This document shows, piece after piece, positions 58,555-64,000 of a stretch of 64,000 nucleotides of DNA. The position numbers and the translations under genes were made by a program. This DNA comes from Nannocystis pusilla (GTDB lineage Bacteria > Myxococcota_A > Polyangia > Nannocystales > Nannocystaceae), in the NCBI RefSeq assembly GCF_026626665.1, contig NZ_JAPNKE010000002.1, positions 4,875,168 to 4,939,167 of the forward strand. The letters run 5' to 3'. Under the pieces are notes generated by a model. It did no database searches. It saw nothing but the letters and a program-made list of their open reading frames with translations, and was not told the origin of the DNA. Each line of letters begins with the position of its first letter. Positions within the stretch are counted from its first letter, which is position 1.

Positions 58555-58571
58555 GACGGTGGCTCCTTTCT

Positions 58572-59557
58572 TCACTGCGGCGCGGGGGCGGCCTTGTCCT
58601 TCTTCGCCTCGGCCTTCTCGGCCTTGGCCTCGATCTTGGCCTCTTTCTTGTCCTGACGCTGCTCGAGCTTCTCCTCGCGCTTGTCGAGCTTCTCGACCTT
58701 CTTGTCGAGCTTGTCCTCGGCCTTCTCTTCCTTCTTCTCGAGCTTGTCCTCGGCCTTGTCGAGCTTCTCCGCGGCCTTGTCGAGCCGCTGCCCGAGCGCC
58801 TCGAGGCGCTTCTTCTCGATCTCGAGCCGGGTCTTCTCCTCGCCGGTCGCGGTCGCCAGCTTGCTGTCGATCTCGCGCAGCCGCAGCTCGACCTGCCCGC
58901 TCTTCTCGGTGACCGCCGCCGACGACGACGCCAGCTTCTCCTGGCGCTTCTCGTGGCGCTCCTTGGCCACCAGGACCTTCTTCTGGCCCTTGGCCACCAG
59001 CTCCTGGCGCTTCTCCATCAGCTTCTCGCGCCGCGCACGGTACTGCTCGGACAGCGCGTCGAGCTTGGTCTTGAGCTTGTCGGCCTCCTCGGGCGTCAGC
59101 TCCTTGGCGTCCTCCTTGCGGTCCTTGAGCTTGGCCGCCAGCTTCGGCCCGCGCAGGCCGCTCGCCACCTGGACGCGGACCCACTGCCGAAGCCCGCGTG
59201 GGCCTTGCCGCGCTTGGCGGTCGCGTCGGCCTCCTCGGCGACGAGGTCGCTGGCCTCGCCGGCGCCGAGCCCGACCTCCTGCGTGACCGTGAGCGCCTCC
59301 TTCAGGTCGGCCTCCGGCACGCCGGCCGAGCGCGCGTCGGCGGCGGCGAGCGGCAGGTCGATGACCGCGAGGATGTCGTCGTTCAGCGCCTCCTCGTCGG
59401 AGACCTTGATGTTGGCCGACGCCGACGCGGTGGCGACCGGCGTCGCGGCCGCGGTGACCGGCGGCGGACCGGGGGGCAGGTCGGCCCGTCCGGCCGCCGG
59501 CAGCAGCAGCGCCAGCGCGAACGCGCCGGCGGAGACACTGACTGTGTGCTTGTGCAT
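58572..59557 (-). CDS. Exported long coiled-coil protein (frameshifted)
   Basis: About 329 residues. A cleavable signal peptide (AGAFALALLLPAAGRA) and a region of about 120 residues precede a coiled coil of over 200 residues rich in Lys, Glu, Asp and Leu (KLDKREEKLEQRQDKKEAK), with heptad-like spacing, ending AAPAPQ. One base is missing near 59185, joining HAGFG to QWVRVQVASG. Periplasmic or surface structural role is likely. It is just upstream of the small Lys/Glu-rich lipoprotein gene. Confidence 0.78.
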
Positions 59558-59752
59558 GTGGTTGAACTCCGGCGCCGAGGATAGACGACTTCGCGCAGAC
59601 GCGAAAAGCCCCGCCGGGTGCGGCCGCGGCACGACGCCTGCGGGCCGCAGGCCCCGAACCGAAGCGCCGCAGCCCTGCCAATTGTGACGGGCGTCAACCG
59701 TCGACGCCGAGCGAGCTCGGCCGTGGCGCCGGCCGGACCGGCGCCCCCGCCA

Positions 59753-59850
59753 CATACCCGAACGGGCATGCCCGCCCGGACATGCCCCTTCAAACATGAC
59801 CGTATGGACATTTCTGAAACGACATGCCCTCTCGAGCATGCTCGGGCCCC
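59753..59850. repeat. 14-bp-period array of CATG palindromes (7 units)
   Basis: CAT or CATG occurs at 59753, 59767, 59781, 59795, 59809, 59823 and 59837, exactly 14 bases apart. Each is the centre of a 10-bp near-palindrome RRRCATGYYY separated by 4 variable bases. Best units: GGGCATGCCC and GGACATGCCC. The array fills the gap between the coiled-coil gene start and the trmO stop. Period 14 is not a multiple of three, so it is not a coding repeat. Confidence 0.85.
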
Positions 59851-59878
59851 GCCCGCGAGCCGCCGCCGCCGCCGCCGC

Positions 59879-60421
59879 TCAGCGCGGGCGGAACGCGTCG
59901 GGCTCGTCCTGCACGCGGCCCTCGAGCCAGCCGGCGCGGGCCTCGGGGAACGCGTCGGCGTAGGGCACGTACGGCTTGATGTCGAGCACCGGGGTGCCGT
60001 CGAGGATGTCGAGCCCGAGCACGTGGATCTGGCTCGCCTCGACCGCCGTCACGCGCAGGCACGACAGGCCGATCGGGCACGGCCGGTGCGGCGCGCGGGT
60101 CGAGAACAGGCCGACGCTGCGCCCCGGGTCGCGGGGCGACCTGACCTTCAGGCCATATCCCTGATTGAGGTGGAACACGAACACGCACCAGATCCGCTCG
60201 AACTCGGCCAGGTCGGCGAGCCCGCCGGCGAACTCGGGCAGCAGCTCGATGCGCCCCGGCAGCGCGCGGTCCTCCTTGACCTGGGTCGTGATCGTCGGCT
60301 GCCGCGGGGTGCCGAACCGCTCGGTGTACGGCGAGCGCACCACTCCGATCGGCGTAAACGAGAAGCTCGGGCGCTCGTCGCGTCCGGTCGTGTGGTCCTG
60401 CTCGGGGATGCTGCGGCGCAC
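59879..60421 (-). CDS. trmO: TrmO/TsaA-like tRNA m6t6A37 methyltransferase
   Basis: 180 residues. Family signatures are PIGVVRSPYTERFGTPRQP at the N-terminus, LAEFERIWCVFVFH, and APHRPCPIGLSC. In E. coli the TrmO (YaeB) protein methylates t6A at tRNA position 37 using SAM, with a beta-barrel SAM fold. Length is a little short because the C-terminal extension is absent. Its 3' end faces the 14-bp array. The MATE exporter gene is transcribed divergently. Confidence 0.9.
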   Translation of the reverse strand: MRRSIPEQDHTTGRDERPSFSFTPIGVVRSPYTERFGTPRQPTITTQVKEDRALPGRIELLPEFAGGLADLAEFERIWCVFVFHLNQGYGLKVRSPRDPGRSVGLFSTRAPHRPCPIGLSCLRVTAVEASQIHVLGLDILDGTPVLDIKPYVPYADAFPEARAGWLEGRVQDEPDAFRPR

Positions 60422-60525
60422 GCGGCGAGCCTAGCCCAGATCGGCGGTTTCGCGCCCGCGCGTGCGCAGGAGCACGCGGTCGCGCTCTGGCGGGCTCGGC
60501 CGTGCCTGCGCTAAGAGACCTTTTT

Positions 60526-61881
60526 ATGCGCGAGATCCTCGCAGAGTTGCGGCGGCTCGCCGTGCTCGCCGTGCCGCTGGCGCTGACCCAGCTCGGCAAC
60601 ATGCTGCTCGGCATCGTCGACATGTTGATGCTCGGGCGCGTCGGTCGCGAGGCGCTCGACGCCGCCGCGCTCGGCAACCTGTGGGGCTTTGCGATCATGA
60701 CCGTGGGCATGGGCGTGGTCCTCGGCTGCGACCCGTTCATCGCCCAGGCCCACGGCGCCGGCGACGGCCGCGCCCTCGGCCTGACGCTGCAGCGCGGCGT
60801 CGTGCTCGCGTTGCTCGTCAGCGTCCCGGTGATGCTGCTGTGGACCCTCGCCGGCCCCGCGCTGGTGCTGCTCGGCCAGGCCCCGCACCTCGCCGAGCAG
60901 GCCCACGACTACCTGCTCGCGCAACTGCCCGGCGCGTCGGCGGTGTTCGTCTACGTGGCGATGCGCTCGTACCTGCAGGGCCGCGGGATCACCGGCCCGG
61001 CGCTGCTCGTCATGATCGGCGCCAACGTCGTCAACGTCGGCCTCAACTACGTCCTGATCTTCGGCGCTCTCGGCCTGCCCGCGCTCGGGGCCGTGGGCGC
61101 CGGCATCTCGACCGGCGTGGTGCGCCTGCTCATGACCGTCGCGCTGGCGTGGATCATCTTCCGCCAGGGCCTGCACATCGGCGCGTGGGTCCCGTGGTCG
61201 CGGGCGGCGCTCGACCGCGCCGCGCTGGCCGCGATCGCCGGCGTCGGCGTCGGCATCGGCTTCCAGCTCGGCCTCGAGCTGTGGGCCTTCCAGGCGGCGA
61301 TGCTGTTCGCCGGCTGGCTCGGCGACGCCCCGCTCGCGGCCTACACGATCGTCCTCAACATCGCCTCGCTCAGCTTCATGCTGCCGGTCGGGATCGCCAT
61401 GGCCGCGGTCACCCGCGTCGGCAACCTGCTCGGCTCGGAGCGGCCGCGGGAGGCCGAGCGGGCGGCGTGGGTCGCCCTGTCTCTCGGGGCAGGTGTGATG
61501 CTCGCCTCGGCCGCCCTGATGTACGGGCTGCGCCACCAGCTGCCGGCGCTGTTCGACGCCGACCCCGAGGTCTACGCGCTCGCGATCGTCAGCATCCCCG
61601 TCACCGCCGCCTTCCAGGTGTTCGACGGCATCCAGGTGGTCGGCTTCGGGGTCTTGCGCGCCATGGGCCGCACCCGCAACGCCGCGCTGGTCAACTTCGT
61701 CGGCTACTACGCGATCGCCCTGCCGGTGGCGTATTGGCTGGCGTTCGAGCGCGGCCACGGCATCACCGGTCTGTGGTGGGGCCTGACCGTCGGCCTCGCC
61801 CTGGTGGCGAGCGCGCTGCTCGCGTGGATCGCCGCCCGGGGTCCCGCCACGGCCGGCAAGATCTCGGTCGAACAGCGTTAG
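60526..61881 (+). CDS. MATE-family multidrug/cation exporter, NorM-like
   Basis: 451 residues from the ATG at 60526, preceded by AAGAGA; GTG 60502 is an alternative. Twelve hydrophobic segments arranged as two homologous halves (first half PLALTQLGNMLLGIVDMLMLGR, second half GVGIGFQLGLELWAFQAAMLF). MATE proteins exchange cations (Na+ or H+) for drugs at the inner membrane. The Glu (ELW) in the second half corresponds to the position used by NorM-type members. Confidence 0.95.
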   Translation: MREILAELRRLAVLAVPLALTQLGNMLLGIVDMLMLGRVGREALDAAALGNLWGFAIMTVGMGVVLGCDPFIAQAHGAGDGRALGLTLQRGVVLALLVSVPVMLLWTLAGPALVLLGQAPHLAEQAHDYLLAQLPGASAVFVYVAMRSYLQGRGITGPALLVMIGANVVNVGLNYVLIFGALGLPALGAVGAGISTGVVRLLMTVALAWIIFRQGLHIGAWVPWSRAALDRAALAAIAGVGVGIGFQLGLELWAFQAAMLFAGWLGDAPLAAYTIVLNIASLSFMLPVGIAMAAVTRVGNLLGSERPREAERAAWVALSLGAGVMLASAALMYGLRHQLPALFDADPEVYALAIVSIPVTAAFQVFDGIQVVGFGVLRAMGRTRNAALVNFVGYYAIALPVAYWLAFERGHGITGLWWGLTVGLALVASALLAWIAARGPATAGKISVEQR

Positions 61882-61951
61882 TGCCGCAGCGTCAGCAAGC
61901 CGCCCGCGCCGAAGGTCGCGCGGGCGGCGAGCATTGAGTATGGTGCGGCCC

Positions 61952-63499
61952 ATGAAAACGGACACGGACGTGATCGTCGTCGGCGCCGGCCACAACGGCC
62001 TGGTGGCCGCGCTGTTGCTCGCCAAACGCGGCCTGAAGGTGCGGGTGCTCGAGGAGAAGGACGTCGTCGGCGGCGCCGTCCGCACCGAGAAGCCGTTCGC
62101 GCGCGCCCCGACCTGGCGATCTCGACCGGCGCCTACCTGCTCGGGCTCATGCAGCCCGAGCTGCTGCAGATCACCGGCGTCGACCTGCCGCTGCGGCGCC
62201 GCGACCCGCACTACTTCCTGCCCACCACCGACGGCCGCTACTTGCTGCTCGGCAGCGACGCCGAGGAGACCCGGCGCCAGTACGCCGCCTTCTCGTCGGA
62301 GGCCGACTGGCACGCCGACCAGGCCATGCAGGCCGAGCTCGCCCAGCTGCGCGACGACCTCGCGCCGTCGTGGTTCCACGAGCCGCTGTCGCTCGAGGAC
62401 ACCGCCGAGCGCTACGTCCGCAGCTCGCTGCGCCAGGTCTTCGTCGACCTGTGCAAAAAGCCCGTCGGCGAGTACATCGACCGCTTCCCGTTCAAGAGCG
62501 ACCTCATCCGGGCGATGTACGCCTCGACCGACGGCTTCACCGGCGTCTACGGCACCTGGGACACGCCCGGGACCGGCATGAACTTCCTCGTCCACAACAT
62601 GTGCCGCCTGCCCGGCGCCGGCGGCACGTGGATGCTGGTCGAGGGCGGCATGGGCACCGTCTCGCAGAAGTTCGCCGCCGCCGCGCGGGCCGCCGGCGCG
62701 GTCATCGACACCAGCAACGGGGTCAAGCAGATCCTGGTCGAGAACGGCACCGCCGTCGGCGTCCTCACCCACAAGGGCGAGGAGCTGCGCGCGCGTCGTC
62801 CTCGTCGGCGCCGACCCGTTCCGCATGCGCGACATGGCCGGCCGCGACAACTTCCCGGCCGACTACAACACCCGCCTCGACTCGATGCGCCGCGACGGCA
62901 CCTCGCTCAAGGTCAACCTCGCGCTCAAGGGCCTGCCGCAGTTCACCTGCCTGCCGGTCGACCGCGGCCAGTACGGCCCGACGATCCACCTCCTGCCCGA
63001 CGAGGAGGTCGTGATCCGCAGCTTCGGCGAGGCCTTCCGCGCGGTCCAGGCCGGCCAGCTGCCCGACCTCCCGGTCATCGACTGGTACATCCACACCACC
63101 GTCGACCCGACCATGCGCGACAAGGACGGCCACCACAACTCGGCCCTGTTCGTGTCGTGGGTGCCCTACGAGCTGGCCGGCACCACCTGGGAGCAGGAGG
63201 AGAGCCGCTACGTCAAGCACCTGCTGTCGATCTGCGACCGCTTCGCCCCCGGCACCAGCGACCTGGTGGTCGACACCTTCGTCCTCCACCCCAAGAAGAT
63301 CGAGCAGCACTTCGGCATCACCCGCGGCCACATCCTCCACGTCGACAACACCTACGGCTTCGACCAGCGCGTGCCCTACCGCCAGCCGATCGCCGGCCTC
63401 TACGCCGCGTCCGCCGGCACCCACCCGGGCGGCGGCGTGATCGGCTGCGGCGGCCACAACGCCGCCATGGCCGCGCTCAAGGACCTCGGCCTCGGCTGA
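61952..63499 (+). CDS. FAD-dependent phytoene-desaturase-like oxidoreductase (two frameshifts)
   Basis: About 516 residues after repair. The dinucleotide fold begins VIVVGAGHNGLVAALLLAKRG, and the C-terminus has GLYAASAGTHPGGGVIGCGG, typical of the phytoene dehydrogenase/PYROXD2-like branch. Two slips occur at CG repeats (near 62103, joining FARAPDLAISTGAYLLG, and near 62793, joining LRARVVLVGADPF). Each is cured by one CG. No carotenoid gene is nearby, so the substrate is open. The start follows a modest purine stretch. Confidence 0.85.
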
Positions 63500-63503
63500 G
63501 GCG

Positions 63504-63559
63504 CCTGTCCTCACGGGCATGCCCGAGAGGTCATGTGCGAAGAGGCATGTCCACCAGGG
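63504..63559. repeat. 14-bp CATG array next to a group II intron
   Basis: Units at 63504 (CCTGTCCTCACGGG), 63518 (CATGCCCGAGAGGT), 63532 (CATGTGCGAAGAGG) and 63546 (CATGTCCACCAGGG) share the period and RRRCATGYYY centres of the 59753 array. The last unit runs into the predicted 3' end of the group II intron. Confidence 0.75.
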
Positions 63560-63684
63560 TCGGGTAGAGAGGGCCGCGAGGTTCACCGAGTCTTGCCGAG
63601 CGCTCTGGTCGCTCGGATAGGTCTCCTCGCGGTCCTCCCCCCACGGATCCGGACGTGCAGATTTCCCGCATCCGGCTCTTCTTG
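63559..63684 (-). ncRNA. Group II intron 3' end with domain V
   Basis: On the minus strand, 63678-63645 forms the 34-nt domain V: GAGCCGGAT at its 5' side, with an internal GCGGGAAATCTGC hairpin, and ACGTCCGGATCC at its 3' side. The AGC catalytic triad is present. It is followed by GTGGGGGGAGGACC and a domain VI-like hairpin, and CUACCCGAC at about 63559, which fits the 3' boundary of bacterial group II introns. The boundary is inferred and could be off by a base or two. Confidence 0.75.
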
Positions 63685-64000
63685 TCAGAGGTTCGCTGAG
63701 CGGTACACGGAGTGCACGACGCGTGGCAGTGGGAGTGGGAACCTGGCCAGGATGGTCTTGGAGAAGCGCGCCGCGGAGAGTCTCCGTTGCGAGCGTCGCC
63801 TCAGACTCTTCCACCAGGCGAGCTCGACCCAGTATCGCAGCCTGCGAAGAGCACGGAAGTTGCCCGTGATCCCGTAGTACTGGTCGTGTCCGCGGAGCTT
63901 CGCCGCGAGTATCTTCGCCTGATAGGCCACGGGTGCGTGGAGATGCTGGCGACACCAGTCGGTGATCGCTCGCACCGCCCGCGTGAAGCGCGACCGCATC
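63685..64000 (-). CDS. Group II intron reverse transcriptase/maturase, C-terminal part (runs off the window)
   Basis: The last 104 residues of an intron-encoded protein. The pattern KLRGHDQYYGITGNFRALRRL, then LAWWKSLRRRSQ and ARFPLPLPRVVHSVY, matches the maturase (domain X) end of group II intron proteins. The gene stops 6 bases before the domain V region begins, as expected for an intron ORF in domain IV. The catalytic domains lie beyond the right edge. Confidence 0.9.
   Translation of the reverse strand, partial: MRSRFTRAVRAITDWCRQHLHAPVAYQAKILAAKLRGHDQYYGITGNFRALRRLRYWVELAWWKSLRRRSQRRLSAARFSKTILARFPLPLPRVVHSVYRSANL

Noticed and set aside
59753..59850. CRISPR array
   Set aside because: The repeated part is 10 bp and the spacers only 4 bp, far shorter than any CRISPR, and no cas gene is present.

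Overview
The window reads as chromosomal DNA of a high-GC, predatory-type bacterium of the Myxococcota, most like the Nannocystales. The reasons are many secreted lipoproteins whose lipobox is followed by a Thr/Ser/Gly/Asp-rich linker, two large membrane Ser/Thr kinases, ECF-like sigma factors, a MopE-type Cys motif, lamin-tail, CotH and thaumatin-like secreted proteins, and coding G+C well above 65%. This placement is inferred from content. No rRNA or tRNA gene was seen.

Layout. 0.1-6.3 kb: an unknown gene, a cytochrome P450, and a divergent Ser/Thr kinase/sigma pair. 6.4-8 kb: lipoproteins facing each other across a strong hairpin. 8-12 kb: a minus-strand stress cluster (ECF41-type sigma, NmrA-like reductase, Ohr-like OsmC protein, cupin, LysR). 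12-21 kb: a SUKH protein, CotH, a PhoU-like protein with a vestigial Pit-like partner, and a run of lipoproteins (thaumatin-like, PEP-synthase-like, two unknown). 21-25.5 kb: an OmpR-type two-component pair and two lipoproteins. 25.7-29.6 kb: methyltransferase, amidohydrolase, lamin-tail protein. 29.7-34.7 kb: a coupled minus-strand operon of a VTC/CYTH-type polyphosphate-polymerase-like protein, DUF4956 membrane protein, a membrane-fusion protein fused to a beta-propeller, and a TolC-like channel.

34.8-43.1 kb is the most interesting part and looks like an undescribed RiPP locus. Two tandem 54-residue precursor peptides share a leader and the core start GMSCCVIIC. They precede a tightly coupled series: PhyH-type oxygenase, SAM methyltransferase, DUF692/MNIO multinuclear iron oxidase, and a glycosyltransferase joined to a helical MNIO-partner-like domain. 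On the other strand lie a PqqD-like (RRE) domain fused to a 2OG-Fe(II) oxygenase and a radical SAM/SPASM enzyme, followed by the polyphosphate/export operon.

43.4-64 kb: a MopE-type lipoprotein, AraC regulator, two zinc alcohol dehydrogenases, a MerR regulator and P450 sharing a TTGACC operator, SUKH proteins, a second Ser/Thr kinase, an M35-like metallopeptidase, a coiled-coil secreted protein, TrmO, a MATE exporter, a phytoene-desaturase-like FAD enzyme, and at the right edge the 3' end of a group II intron with its maturase.

Two window-wide patterns matter. First, at least a dozen well-conserved genes are each broken by what looks like loss of one base in a C/G run or of one CG unit in a (CG)n run. 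This looks like assembly error, so these genes are annotated as single frameshifted CDSs rather than pseudogenes. Second, intergenic arrays of RRRCATGYYY palindromes repeat at exactly 14 bp at three places (2.7, 59.8 and 63.5 kb), and the group II intron abuts one of them.
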